Source: Candidatus Zhuqueibacterota bacterium 4572_119
Lineage (GTDB): Bacteria > Zhuqueibacterota > Zhuqueibacteria > Thermofontimicrobiales > Thermofontimicrobiaceae
Assembly: GCA_002084535.1 (NCBI GenBank)
Contig: NBLI01000005.1
Location: 1-18,523, forward strand
Length of the DNA: 18,523 nt
Reading direction: 5' to 3'
Shown: positions 6,254 to 16,308 of the stretch, piece after piece
Numbering within the stretch: position 1 is the stretch's first letter
Layout: every line of letters starts with the position of its first letter
The notes under the pieces: generated by a model
Told to the model about the DNA's origin: nothing
Seen by the model: the letters and a program-made list of their open reading frames with translations, nothing else
Database searches by the model: none
Translations under genes and position numbers: made by a program

Positions 6254-9200
6254 ATGACCGATATTAAAATATTATTTATTGAAGATGATAAAGTAGATCG
6301 CATGGCAATCGAACGCTATATAAAGAGCGAAAAAATTCCTTATGATTATACAATCGCCAGCTCAATTGCTGAAGCAAAACAGAGAATTGAGACACAACAA
6401 TTTGACGTGATAGTCGCTGATTTTAAGTTGGGCGATGGAACCGCGTTTGACATTTTAGATATGAAACTTGAAACACCGGTTGTCATTGCCACAGGTACCG
6501 GGTCTGAAGAAATCGCCATTAAAGCCATGAAAAAGGGCGCGTCAGATTATTTGATAAAAATGCCTGATCAGAGCCATTTGAAAACATTGTCTTTAACAAT
6601 TGAAAATGTGATTAAATTTATAAAGTCAGAAGAAAGTTCCCGAAAAAATCAGCACTTGTTCCGGTCGATTTTTGAAAACTCAAACGATGCTATATTTATT
6701 GTGAATTTTGATAATATTATTGTGGAGGTTAACCAAAGCGCGTGCGACTTGCTGCTGATGAAGTGCGATGAAATGATCTCAAATAATATTTTGACTTTGT
6801 ACTCGAATGACTGCTGCAAGAAGGCGGAAGAAGCTTTTGAAATTATAAAATCAGAAGGATATTTTCGCTTTGATTCAAAATTTAGAAAGTCCCATGGACA
6901 GGTTATTGATGTAGAAATATCCGCGAACATTATTAATAAGGAAGAAGGAATATATCAACTGATTGTTAGAGACATAACCGAGAGAAAGGAAAAAGAAACA
7001 GCACTATTAGAGAGTCAGAAAACCATAAAAAAAATATTAGAAAATGTCCAAACCGGAATTTTGCTCATTGATGCGGAAAATCACAGAATTGTTGATGTAA
7101 ACAGGAATGCGTTACAAATGATCGGGCTTCCCAGAGAAAAAGTAATAGGAAATATATGTCATAAATTTATTTGTCCGGCTGAACAGGGGAATTGTCCGAT
7201 AACAGATCATGGGGATTACGTCAATAATTCGGAACGGGTTTTAATTAATGCTGAAGGAAAAGAAATCCCAATTATCAAAACAGTAACTGTCGTAATGTTG
7301 AATGGGCGAAAGCACCTGGTAGAAAGCTTTGTTGATATTAGTGAATGGAAAGAAAAAGAAGAAGAAATTAGAAGGGCAAACACTGAATTTACTCAAATTT
7401 TTAATACAGCCGCGAGTGGGATGCGGGTAATAGACCTTAATTATAATATTATACGCGTGAATAAAACCTATGCTGAATTAACCGGATTAGAGATAAAAGA
7501 AATTATCGGGAAAAAATGTAATGAAATGGTGTGTAGCTCCAATTGTCAAACCAGAGATTGCCCCATGCAGCGAATACTTAATGGGGAGGATAAAATAGAA
7601 TACGAGGTTAAATTGGAAAGTGGTTCAGGTGAGACTGTATATTGTACTTTGTCAGTAACTCCTTTCAGATCACATGAAGGTGAAATCATTGGTATTGTTG
7701 AGAATTTTAGCGATATTACTGCCAGGAAAAAGGTAGAAAATGAATTAAGAATCAGTGAGAGAAAATTCCGGAATATTTTTACCAATATTCAAGATGTGTA
7801 TTACCGGACCGATGTTACCGGGAAGATTGTTGATATTAGTCCATCCGTAAAAAGGCATATTGGCTTCAATGAAAAAGATATCATTGGAAAAAACGTATTG
7901 ACTTTTTATAGCGATAAAGAGGATAGGTTGAATTTTTTAAGAGAGATGAAAGCGAAAGGGCAGGTGACGGATTTTGAAATAAAACTAAGAGGCATAAAAG
8001 GAAATATTATACATACTTCGGTAAACGCACACTTTATTTTTGATTCAGAGGGAAAACCAAAAGGAATTGAAGGATTTTTAAGAGATGTTACAGAGCGTAA
8101 AATGGCTCAACAGGTTATCGAAGATGAGAAGAACCGGGCTCTTCAATATCTGAATGTGGCGGGTGTGATGTTGGTAGCACTTGATTTGAATCAAAATGTA
8201 ACATTGATCAATCCCAAAGGATGTGAGATATTAGGCTATAAAGAAGAGGAAATTATTGGGAAAAATTGGTTTGACCATTTCCTTCATGATAGATCAAAAA
8301 AAGAGGTTCGAAGGGTCTTTGATAAGATAATTACCGGAGAGGTAAAACCAGTTGAATATTATGAAAATCCGGTATTGACCAAAAATGGTGAAGAAAAAAT
8401 AATTGCCTGGCATAATTCACTAATAAAAAACTCCAACGGCGAAATAACCGGACTGTTGAGTTCGGGCGAAGATGTAACTGAAAAAGTAAAAGCTCAAAAA
8501 GCACTCAAAGATTCGGAGGAAAAATACCGCCATGTCATTGATACGGCAAAAGAGGCAATTTTTATCATCCAGGATATGAAAATAAAGTTTCCGAATCCAG
8601 CAACTTTGGGACTAATTGGTTACACAGAAAAAGAATTATTAGATATGAGTTTTATTAAACTGGTTGCTGCGGAGGATAAAAAGTATGTATCTGAAATACA
8701 TAAGAAAAGGTTGAATGGTGAAGTAGTTGATGATAATTATTCTTTTAGGGTGATTGATAAAAATGGAAGGAAATTTTGGGTAGAAATAACAGCGAAATTG
8801 GTAACATGGGATAGCAAGCCCGCGGTTTTGGCATTTGTACGGGATATTGATGAACAGAGAAGATATCAGGAAGCATTAAAAGAAAGTGAGCAAAAACATA
8901 GGTTTTTAACTGACAATTTAAAGGATGTAATATTAAGTCTGTCTTTGATGGGGAAAGTTGAATATTGCAGCCCGGCTATAAAAGAGTTTGGCGGGTATGA
9001 TCCGGAAGAGGAAGTTGGATCCCATATTTTGAAATACTTTGCCAGAAAATCTGATTTACTTGCCGCTTTGGGGAAAATAAAAAGGGCTCCAAAAACCAAA
9101 AAATCATCTTCGCTGGAATTTTTATTCAAGCCCAAAAGCGGCGATCCATTTTGGGTTGAAGTATCTGGAAAACCCCTGATAGAAAACGGAAAGGTAAAAA

Positions 9201-12200
9201 CTATTCAGTGTGCGATGCGAGACATTAGTGAACGTAAGCTTATGGATGAAGAACTAAGGAATAGTGAACGCAGGTTTAAAGATATTGTCCAGAGTTCAGC
9301 GGATTGTATTTGGGAAGTAGATAAAAAAGGAAAATATACATACGTATCAGAAACAGTGGAGCAGTTGTTAGGTTATAAAGCCGAAGAACTTATCGGTAAA
9401 ACGCCTTTTCATTTCATGGCTGAAGAAGAAGCTTTGCGCGTGGGGAAAGAATTAAAAATAATTGTTTCTCAAAAGAAGTCCATTGTTGACCTGGAGAACT
9501 GGAATATCACAAAGGATGGTAAAAAGGTATGCTTGTTAACAAATGGCGTTCCGATTTTCGATAAAAAGGGAAATCTGTCAGGTTTTCGGGGTGTGGACAA
9601 AGATATCACAGAGCGAAAAAGAACAGCGGAGAAATTGGAACAGACACAAAAAATATATCAAGAGGCAATTAAAAATGCCCGTGGTGTCCCATATCGTTTC
9701 CATTTAGCCAGTCGAACTTATGAGTTTTTTGGATCAGATGCGGAAGCACTTTTTGGAATTCCTTGTGAGAATCTAACATCAGATAAAGTGGAGGCAATAA
9801 GAAAAGCAATAACCATTACCAATTCTGAAGATTATAAAAACATAACAGATTATTTGGCGGCTTTTGACAGCGGAGAAATAACAGAATACCAGGTTGATTT
9901 TTGTGTCGAAATTCCTAATGGCGAAGAAAAATGGATTAGTGATAGTTCAGTCCCAATCAATGATGAGAAAACCGGGAAGGTAATTGGCTCACTTGGGATT
10001 TTGCAGGATATTTCAAATCGTAAAAAAGCAGAGCTGAAAATTCAACAGCAAGCAAAACAAGCAGAATTAATCAATCAAGTCGGACAACGTGTTAGCAGTG
10101 AGTTGCAATTAGATGTACTTTTGGATGAAGTTGTGAACTCTGTGTGTAATGGATTTAACTATTATGGAGTAATGTTGTTACAAATGGATGAGCCGTCGGG
10201 TAAGTTGATATTACAGTCCATTGCTGGAGGATATAAGGACGTTTTTCCCAAAGATATGACGATAGCAGTTGGAGAGGGCATGATAGGAAGAGCTGCGGAA
10301 ACCGGGAAAACACAGGTAAGTGAAGATGTAAGTAAAAATAAATATTATATACGCAAAGCAGAAGAGATAACCCGTTCAGAGGTTTCGATTCCCATTAAGA
10401 ACAGGAAGAATAAAGTCATTGGCGTTCTTGATATTCAAAGCGACAAGGTTCACCAATTCAGTGAAACCCATGTAATTGCCTTGGAGACATTATGTACACA
10501 GATCGCTTCAGCGATTGAAAATGCCAGTTTATATAAAAAAGCACAAAAAGAAATCAATGAACGTAAAATTACCGAGGAAAAGCTCCTACAGAATGACACA
10601 TTATTAAGAGCGACTTTGGAATCAACAGCAGATGGAATATTAGTTGTAGATAAAAAAGGTAAGGTCTCACACACAAATGACCGCTTTACGAAAATGTGGA
10701 AGATGCCTGAACGGCTTCTAAAGATAAGAGATGATAAAAAATTACTTAATTTTGTACTGGAACAATTGATTGATCCGGAGGCATTTACTTCCAAAATACA
10801 GGAGCTTTACAATTCCACAAAACAGAGTCTTGACACGATTTATTTTAAAGATGGCAGGGTATTTGAAAGATTTTCCAGCCCATTAATTCAGGATAAAAAA
10901 AATGAAGGACGGGTTTGGAGCTTCCGTGATGTTACCAAACAACATGCTTCTGAAAAAATAATTCGCGAATCAGAAGCCAAGTACCGCGCTTTATTTGAAA
11001 ACACGGCTGATCCAATATTTATTTTTGACAAAAAGACAAATTATTTTCTTGATTGTAATGAGACAACTTTGAAGCGGTATGGCTATAGCAAAGAAGAATT
11101 AAAGAAAATGACCCCACACGACTTGCATCCACCTGATGACTTTGAAATAGTAGAAAAAAATTTAAAGAATGATACCACGGAAAAGTACTATAATCATATA
11201 ACAAAATCGGGGAAAATAATGCAGGTTGAAATTTCAACTTCAGCTGTAAAGTATGGTAACAAAGACGCCAGATTAAGCCTGGTCAGGGATGTTTCTGACA
11301 GGAAAAAAGCAGAAGAAGCATTCAGAGAAAGTGAACAACGATACCGGGCAGTGGTGGAATCAACAACAAATGGTATATGTTTAGCAGATCCCGATGAGAA
11401 TTTGATTTATATTAACCAGGGATTCGCTGATATGCTCGGTTATGAAATCGAAGAATTAATAGGCAAAAATCTGTCACAATTAACCTCATCAGAACATTAT
11501 AAAAAAATGAAGAGTCAAACGAAAATAAGAGAAAAAGGTGAGCGTAATGAATATGAAACGATATTATTTCATAAAGATGGGACGGCAAGAGATATATTGA
11601 TTTCGGCTTCTCCGCTAAGCGAGGCAGATGGTAGTTTTTCGGGCTCTATGGGAGTTTTTACCGATATTACTGATCGCAAACGGGCAAAAGAGGAACTGGA
11701 ACGTAAAAATAAAGAGTTGGATAAAGCCCTGATTAAAGCCGAAGCCGCGACAGAAGCGAAATCGGAATTCCTGGCAAATATGAGCCATGAAATTCGCACG
11801 CCAATGAACGCGGTAATTGGAATGACCGGTCTGCTTTTGGATACCAAACTTTCATCAGAGCAGTTGGAATATGTGGAAACAATTCGCAGCGGCGGAGATG
11901 CTTTGCTGGGCGTTATTAATGATATTCTTGATTTTTCAAAAATTGAATCAGGCAAAATCGATTTAGAATTTATTCCTTTTGATCTCAGGGATTGCATTGA
12001 AGAATGTTTAGATCTGCAGGCAACTAAAGCAATGCAAAAAGGCCTTGATCTGGCGTACTTTTTTGAAGAAAATACTCCCAATTCAATTATAGGTGACGTA
12101 ACAAGGGTGCGTCAAATTATTACTAATTTATTGGGGAACGCGGTAAAATTTACGGACAAGGGTGAAGTTGTTGTTTTTGTGAGATCAAAAATAGTTAAGG

Positions 12201-13726
12201 GAAAAACGCATGAAATTCATTTTGAGGTTAAGGATACCGGGATCGGTATTCCAAAAGATAAAATGGATCGCCTGTTCAAATCTTTTTCTCAAGTTGACAG
12301 TTCGACTACAAGAAAGTATGGTGGCACGGGTTTGGGTTTGATTATTAGTAAAAGATTGAGCGAAATGATGGGCGGTAAAATGTGGGTGGAAAGCGAGGTA
12401 GGGAAAGGCACGTCATTTCATTTTACGATTAAAGGTGAAGCAAAGGCTGCAAAACCAAAAGTATATTTGAAAGGCTCAATTGTACAATTAAAAGGAAAGA
12501 AGCTGTTGATTGTAGATGATAATGAAACGAACAGGCACATTCTTTCCCTGCAAACAAAATCATGGGGTATGAAGTCTATCGCGACAGGTTCCCCATTGCA
12601 AGCACTTGAATGGATTAAGGACAATAAAGAATTCGATGTGGCTATTCTCGATATGCAAATGCCGGAAATGAATGGTTTGTCTTTAGCGCGGGAGATTCGC
12701 AAATACCGGAATTCAAAAGAGCTCCCTGTTATCATGCTTACCTCACTGGGTAAGTCGGACGAAATCACTAAAATTCAAGAATTGAACTTTGCCAGCTATC
12801 TGACCAAACCGATCAAGCAGTCTCAGCTTTATAATATTTTCGCTGAAATATTTTTTGGCGCTTCTATTAAAAAGAAGGGAAAAAATGATAAGTTTATGTT
12901 TTTAGATGAAAAAATGGCAATGAATCATCCTTTGAGAATCCTGATTGCGGAAGATAACCTGGTTAACCAAAAGGTTGCTACAAGAATTTTAAGTAAATTG
13001 GGTTATCGGGCGGATGTTGTCTCCAATGGATTGGAAGCGATTGATGCTGTTGGGCGTCAGAAATATGATGTTGTGCTTATGGATGTGATGATGCCTGAGA
13101 TGGATGGCTTGGAAGCTTCGCGGCTAATAAATAAAAAATGGCAAAAAAACCGCCCACGAATTATTGCCATGACAGCGGGCGCTATGAGAGGTGACAAAGA
13201 AAGATGTTTTGCCGCTGGAATGGATGATTATGTGTCCAAACCTATTAACCTGGAGCAGTTGACCGATGCGCTCAGGAAAAGCAGTAGTAATCAGAACTTG
13301 AATAAAATTCAATCAAAAAACAAAAAAATCGCAAAAGCCCCGGAGTCGAATAAAAAAGAAGAAAAAGAAAAAAAACAGGATTCTCCTATCGATGAATCCG
13401 TTATTGAGATGTTAGCCAGTATGGACGAAGGAGATGAGAAGGTATTCCTGAAAGAAATGATCAATGTTTTCCTGCAGGAAACTCCACCGCTCATTGAAAA
13501 TATGAAAAAAGGATTTGACAAAGGAGATAAGGAGTTGTTTACCAGATCGGCGCATACTCTCAAATCTTCCAGCGCGAATTTGGGCGCGTTGATATTGTCT
13601 GAAATGAACAAAGAATTGGAGATGCTTGGCAAAAATGGTGGTATGACAAAAGCGCCGGAAAAAATGAAAGAGGTTGAAAAGGAGTTTCAGAAAGTGAAAA
13701 AGGCGCTTGAAGAATATCTTAAGTGA
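6254..13726 (+). CDS. Giant multi-PAS hybrid histidine kinase (REC-PAS9-GAF-PAS3-HisKA-HATPase-REC-REC-HPt)
   Basis: Soluble sensor kinase of 2490 aa with no membrane span. It begins with an intact receiver (1-125; D11-D12, D56, T80, K102). Nine PAS domains start near 136, 259, 379, 505, 629, 758, 882, 1008 and 1135, most ending in a D[IV][ST]xRK-type tail. A GAF domain (about 1270-1426) and three more PAS domains (1450, 1577, 1697) follow. The kinase core has the H-box SHEIRTP with H1845, an N-box (NLLGNAVKFT), DTGIGIP and GTGLGL. Two intact receivers (D2133 and D2277) and an HPt domain (H2434 in AHTLKSS) complete an internal phosphorelay. PAS2 (C302, C307, C314) and PAS3 (C422, C427, C431, C436) carry cysteine clusters. 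AAGGA at 6242-6246, seven bases upstream, supports ATG 6254. It lies 85 bases behind the envelope operon and 52 before its paralogue. The N-terminal receiver could accept phosphate from another relay. No output domain is present. Confidence 0.95.
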   Translation: MTDIKILFIEDDKVDRMAIERYIKSEKIPYDYTIASSIAEAKQRIETQQFDVIVADFKLGDGTAFDILDMKLETPVVIATGTGSEEIAIKAMKKGASDYLIKMPDQSHLKTLSLTIENVIKFIKSEESSRKNQHLFRSIFENSNDAIFIVNFDNIIVEVNQSACDLLLMKCDEMISNNILTLYSNDCCKKAEEAFEIIKSEGYFRFDSKFRKSHGQVIDVEISANIINKEEGIYQLIVRDITERKEKETALLESQKTIKKILENVQTGILLIDAENHRIVDVNRNALQMIGLPREKVIGNICHKFICPAEQGNCPITDHGDYVNNSERVLINAEGKEIPIIKTVTVVMLNGRKHLVESFVDISEWKEKEEEIRRANTEFTQIFNTAASGMRVIDLNYNIIRVNKTYAELTGLEIKEIIGKKCNEMVCSSNCQTRDCPMQRILNGEDKIEYEVKLESGSGETVYCTLSVTPFRSHEGEIIGIVENFSDITARKKVENELRISERKFRNIFTNIQDVYYRTDVTGKIVDISPSVKRHIGFNEKDIIGKNVLTFYSDKEDRLNFLREMKAKGQVTDFEIKLRGIKGNIIHTSVNAHFIFDSEGKPKGIEGFLRDVTERKMAQQVIEDEKNRALQYLNVAGVMLVALDLNQNVTLINPKGCEILGYKEEEIIGKNWFDHFLHDRSKKEVRRVFDKIITGEVKPVEYYENPVLTKNGEEKIIAWHNSLIKNSNGEITGLLSSGEDVTEKVKAQKALKDSEEKYRHVIDTAKEAIFIIQDMKIKFPNPATLGLIGYTEKELLDMSFIKLVAAEDKKYVSEIHKKRLNGEVVDDNYSFRVIDKNGRKFWVEITAKLVTWDSKPAVLAFVRDIDEQRRYQEALKESEQKHRFLTDNLKDVILSLSLMGKVEYCSPAIKEFGGYDPEEEVGSHILKYFARKSDLLAALGKIKRAPKTKKSSSLEFLFKPKSGDPFWVEVSGKPLIENGKVKTIQCAMRDISERKLMDEELRNSERRFKDIVQSSADCIWEVDKKGKYTYVSETVEQLLGYKAEELIGKTPFHFMAEEEALRVGKELKIIVSQKKSIVDLENWNITKDGKKVCLLTNGVPIFDKKGNLSGFRGVDKDITERKRTAEKLEQTQKIYQEAIKNARGVPYRFHLASRTYEFFGSDAEALFGIPCENLTSDKVEAIRKAITITNSEDYKNITDYLAAFDSGEITEYQVDFCVEIPNGEEKWISDSSVPINDEKTGKVIGSLGILQDISNRKKAELKIQQQAKQAELINQVGQRVSSELQLDVLLDEVVNSVCNGFNYYGVMLLQMDEPSGKLILQSIAGGYKDVFPKDMTIAVGEGMIGRAAETGKTQVSEDVSKNKYYIRKAEEITRSEVSIPIKNRKNKVIGVLDIQSDKVHQFSETHVIALETLCTQIASAIENASLYKKAQKEINERKITEEKLLQNDTLLRATLESTADGILVVDKKGKVSHTNDRFTKMWKMPERLLKIRDDKKLLNFVLEQLIDPEAFTSKIQELYNSTKQSLDTIYFKDGRVFERFSSPLIQDKKNEGRVWSFRDVTKQHASEKIIRESEAKYRALFENTADPIFIFDKKTNYFLDCNETTLKRYGYSKEELKKMTPHDLHPPDDFEIVEKNLKNDTTEKYYNHITKSGKIMQVEISTSAVKYGNKDARLSLVRDVSDRKKAEEAFRESEQRYRAVVESTTNGICLADPDENLIYINQGFADMLGYEIEELIGKNLSQLTSSEHYKKMKSQTKIREKGERNEYETILFHKDGTARDILISASPLSEADGSFSGSMGVFTDITDRKRAKEELERKNKELDKALIKAEAATEAKSEFLANMSHEIRTPMNAVIGMTGLLLDTKLSSEQLEYVETIRSGGDALLGVINDILDFSKIESGKIDLEFIPFDLRDCIEECLDLQATKAMQKGLDLAYFFEENTPNSIIGDVTRVRQIITNLLGNAVKFTDKGEVVVFVRSKIVKGKTHEIHFEVKDTGIGIPKDKMDRLFKSFSQVDSSTTRKYGGTGLGLIISKRLSEMMGGKMWVESEVGKGTSFHFTIKGEAKAAKPKVYLKGSIVQLKGKKLLIVDDNETNRHILSLQTKSWGMKSIATGSPLQALEWIKDNKEFDVAILDMQMPEMNGLSLAREIRKYRNSKELPVIMLTSLGKSDEITKIQELNFASYLTKPIKQSQLYNIFAEIFFGASIKKKGKNDKFMFLDEKMAMNHPLRILIAEDNLVNQKVATRILSKLGYRADVVSNGLEAIDAVGRQKYDVVLMDVMMPEMDGLEASRLINKKWQKNRPRIIAMTAGAMRGDKERCFAAGMDDYVSKPINLEQLTDALRKSSSNQNLNKIQSKNKKIAKAPESNKKEEKEKKQDSPIDESVIEMLASMDEGDEKVFLKEMINVFLQETPPLIENMKKGFDKGDKELFTRSAHTLKSSSANLGALILSEMNKELEMLGKNGGMTKAPEKMKEVEKEFQKVKKALEEYLK
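11726..13723 (+). repeat. Copy A of a diverged tandem duplication (kinase core to HPt)
   Basis: The HisKA-HATPase-REC-REC-HPt part of the giant kinase (residues 1825-2490) is collinear with residues 97-755 of the following gene. Long stretches are nearly identical in protein (for example around the H-box and the SFSQVDSSTTRKYGGTG region) and are still recognisable in DNA around the H-box. The offset between copies is about 2341 bases. The sensory N-termini are unrelated, indicating duplication of a core with domain replacement. Confidence 0.85.
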
Positions 13727-13778
13727 AATTAATAAAGGTAGAATACAAATCAAATTATTATATTAGAGAGAAATAAGT

Positions 13779-16046
13779 ATGCTTTTTAAAACAGAAACAA
13801 GCAATTATGCTTTTTATGGTGCCGCGTTCGGCTTATGTTTTCCAGTAATTGGTACAATCGCATGTGCTTATACTGAATTGGGGAGTTTATCATTCATGAG
13901 TCTTATGCAAGCCCAGGGCAGTAATTGTTTGCTATGGATAATTGATACTGCTCCGTTCTGGTTGGGATTGTTTGCAAGTCTTGCCGGCAGGCGTCAGGAC
14001 AAATTAAAACTCATTATCAGTAAAAGAGAAGAAACCATAAATCTACGGACTAAAGAACTACAAGACGCGCTCGAAAAAGCAAAAGCGGCTACAAAAGCAA
14101 AAAGTGAATTCCTGGCAAATATGAGCCATGAAATCAGAACGCCAATGAACGCGGTAATCGGAATGACCGGGTTATTATTGGATACAAATCTGGATGCGGA
14201 ACAATCTGATTATGTGGACACAATTCGCAGCGGCGGTGATTCTTTATTGGGTGTTATCAATGACATCCTCGATTTCTCAAAAATTGAATCCGGGAAAATT
14301 GATCTCGAATATATCGCATTTGATTTGCGGGACTGCATTGAAGAATGTTTGGAGCTTCAGGCGAATAAAGCCATGGAAAAGAACCTTGATCTGGCTTACA
14401 TTTTTGAGGAAGACGTTCCAGAATCAATTTATGGAGACGTTACCAGAATCAGGCAGATTTTAACAAATTTACTCGGCAATGCTATTAAATTTACCGAAAA
14501 AGGTGAAGTGATTGTGACGGTCAAGGCAAAAAGATTGGAGAATAAAAAGTATGAATTGCAATTTGAGGTCAGGGACACTGGAATTGGTATCCCCAAAGAC
14601 CGTATGAATCGTTTGTTTAAATCATTCTCACAGGTGGACAGTTCAACTACGAGAAAATATGGTGGTACTGGCCTGGGATTGACAATCAGCAAAAAGTTAA
14701 GCGAAATGATGGGTGGCAAGATGTGGGTGAAAAGTGAAGCGGGCAAGGGAACAACTTTTTACTTCACTATCAAAGCAGAATATAGAAAAGCGAGAGCGAA
14801 AAAGTACAGACTCGGAGCTGTTCCCCAATTAAAAAATAAAAATGTTTTAATTGTAGATGATAATAAGACGAACAGGAAGATACTCTCAACGCAGGTAAAA
14901 AAGTGGGGGATGATTTCTACCCCTGTTGCTAATCCTGTTGAAGCGCTGGAAAAAATTAAAAATAATGAAGCATTTGATATAGCTATTCTTGATATGCAAA
15001 TGCCGGAAATGGATGGGCTGGAATTGGCACGGGAAATTCGAAAATATAAAGACCCGAAACAATTGCCGCTTGTTATGCTGACTTCATTGGGGAAAAAAGA
15101 TGATCTTGATTTGATCAAAGAATTGAATTTTACCAGTTACGTAACAAAACCAATTAAGCAGATTCAACTTTATAATATTTTGAATGAAGTATTTTCTGGT
15201 GAGACAAGTGAGAGTGAAAAACAATTCCGGCCTGCAATTGATAAAAATTTGGCGAAAGAATTTCCGTTAAAAATATTGTTGGCAGAGGACAATAAAGTAA
15301 ACCAGAAAGTTGCTACTCGCATTCTGGAAAAAATGGGCTACCGCGCTGATGTTGCTTCAAATGGATTGGAAGCCATTCAAGCGGTTGAGAGGCAGCATTA
15401 TGATGTTATTTTAATGGATGTGCAGATGCCGGAAATGGATGGGCTGGAAGCATCGAGGCGGATCAACGAAAAGTGGGGCAAAAAAGAACGGCCACGGATC
15501 GTTGCCATGACAGCAGGCGCCATGAAAAGTGATCGCGAAAAATGTTTCGCGGCCGGGATGGATGATTATGTTAAAAAACCTATTAACTTGTTGGAATTGA
15601 CAGAAGCGCTTAAAAAAGCCTATTTAGAAAAAGGGAAAACAGAGAACCCGGAAGTTCATGTCAAATCTGATCTGATTAATGTTACAGAAAGACCAAAAAA
15701 TAATAAAGCTACTATCGATGAGGCGGTGCTTGAAAATCTAAAAAGCATGGATGAGAGCGGGGATTTTTTAGTCGAAATGATTAACACTTTTTTTGATGAA
15801 ACATCATTGATAATTGAGAATATGAGAAAAGGACTGGAATCGAACGACAAAGAACTGTTCATCCGTTCAGCCCATTCCCTTAAATCTTCCAGTGCAAACG
15901 TTGGCGCGATGAAACTTTCAGAATTGGGTAAAGAACTGGAAGAAATTGGGAATAATGGAGGATTTAAAAATTCGTCGGAAAAAATAAAACATGTTGAAGT
16001 GGAATATGAAAGGGTTAAACGGGCTTTGACGACGTATGTTGGTTGA
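13779..16046 (+). CDS. Membrane-anchored hybrid histidine kinase (2TM-HisKA-HATPase-REC-REC-HPt)
   Basis: Protein of 755 aa. Two hydrophobic segments (about 11-31 and 48-69) are joined by a short loop and followed by a charged coiled-coil (72-105). No periplasmic sensor domain is present. This hairpin, with WIIDTAPFWLGLFASLAGRR (53-72), is a membrane unit I have seen on other kinases and cyclases; its ligand is unknown. Next come HisKA (H117 in SHEIRTP), HATPase (about 180-335, with DTGIGIP and GTGLGL), receiver 1 (D405), receiver 2 (D547) and HPt (H699 in AHSLKSS). All phosphotransfer residues are present. The core is a close paralogue of the end of the preceding gene, so the two may share partners. 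ATG 13779 follows AGAGAG (13765-13770) by eight bases. There is no clear terminator or promoter in the 52-base gap, consistent with co-transcription. Confidence 0.93.
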   Translation: MLFKTETSNYAFYGAAFGLCFPVIGTIACAYTELGSLSFMSLMQAQGSNCLLWIIDTAPFWLGLFASLAGRRQDKLKLIISKREETINLRTKELQDALEKAKAATKAKSEFLANMSHEIRTPMNAVIGMTGLLLDTNLDAEQSDYVDTIRSGGDSLLGVINDILDFSKIESGKIDLEYIAFDLRDCIEECLELQANKAMEKNLDLAYIFEEDVPESIYGDVTRIRQILTNLLGNAIKFTEKGEVIVTVKAKRLENKKYELQFEVRDTGIGIPKDRMNRLFKSFSQVDSSTTRKYGGTGLGLTISKKLSEMMGGKMWVKSEAGKGTTFYFTIKAEYRKARAKKYRLGAVPQLKNKNVLIVDDNKTNRKILSTQVKKWGMISTPVANPVEALEKIKNNEAFDIAILDMQMPEMDGLELAREIRKYKDPKQLPLVMLTSLGKKDDLDLIKELNFTSYVTKPIKQIQLYNILNEVFSGETSESEKQFRPAIDKNLAKEFPLKILLAEDNKVNQKVATRILEKMGYRADVASNGLEAIQAVERQHYDVILMDVQMPEMDGLEASRRINEKWGKKERPRIVAMTAGAMKSDREKCFAAGMDDYVKKPINLLELTEALKKAYLEKGKTENPEVHVKSDLINVTERPKNNKATIDEAVLENLKSMDESGDFLVEMINTFFDETSLIIENMRKGLESNDKELFIRSAHSLKSSSANVGAMKLSELGKELEEIGNNGGFKNSSEKIKHVEVEYERVKRALTTYVG
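14067..16043 (+). repeat. Copy B of the diverged tandem duplication
   Basis: This is the partner of the copy at 11726-13723: the same five domains in the same order, ending together at the C-terminus. Copy B is slightly shorter, notably by a few residues at the start of its HPt domain (SMDESGDFLVEM against SMDEGDEKVFLKEM). The conservation across both receivers suggests both copies are functional. Confidence 0.85.
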
Positions 16047-16091
16047 TCCATAAATTTACTTGATTATTTATCATTTTTATCATATACTTGT

Positions 16092-16298
16092 TTGATGTCA
16101 ATGCTTGATGACAATTATTGTTCGAGTTTTCTCCCGCGTGCAGAGACCTTTGGCATTCAGGTTTGTACTATCGCGGGATTTTTTTTAGCGATTTATCAAG
16201 TTGTATTCAAGATTTACCCAGGTATTTTAATGGATAAAGGAAATTTACAGGAAAAAAATATAATCAGCGACATCACTGAACGCAAAAAAATAAAATGA
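16092..16298 (+). pseudogene. Short relic ending in a PAS-tail sequence
   Basis: A 68-codon frame (TTG at 16092, in-frame ATGs at 16095 and 16101) encodes one hydrophobic segment (about 22-39) and ends in SDITERKKIK. SDITERKK is the usual junction between a PAS domain and the following helix in sensor kinases, yet no PAS fold precedes it and the frame stops right after it. It most likely remains from a deleted or broken sensor gene next to the two kinases. It could still be translated as a small membrane peptide. No good ribosome-binding site is seen. Confidence 0.4.
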
Positions 16299-16308
16299 AA
16301 GTAAAAAA

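Noticed and set aside
11569..12081. A 170-codon minus-strand frame opposite the kinase core
   Set aside because: It lies wholly inside the strongly conserved HisKA/HATPase coding region and is Ser-rich nonsense typical of antisense frames.
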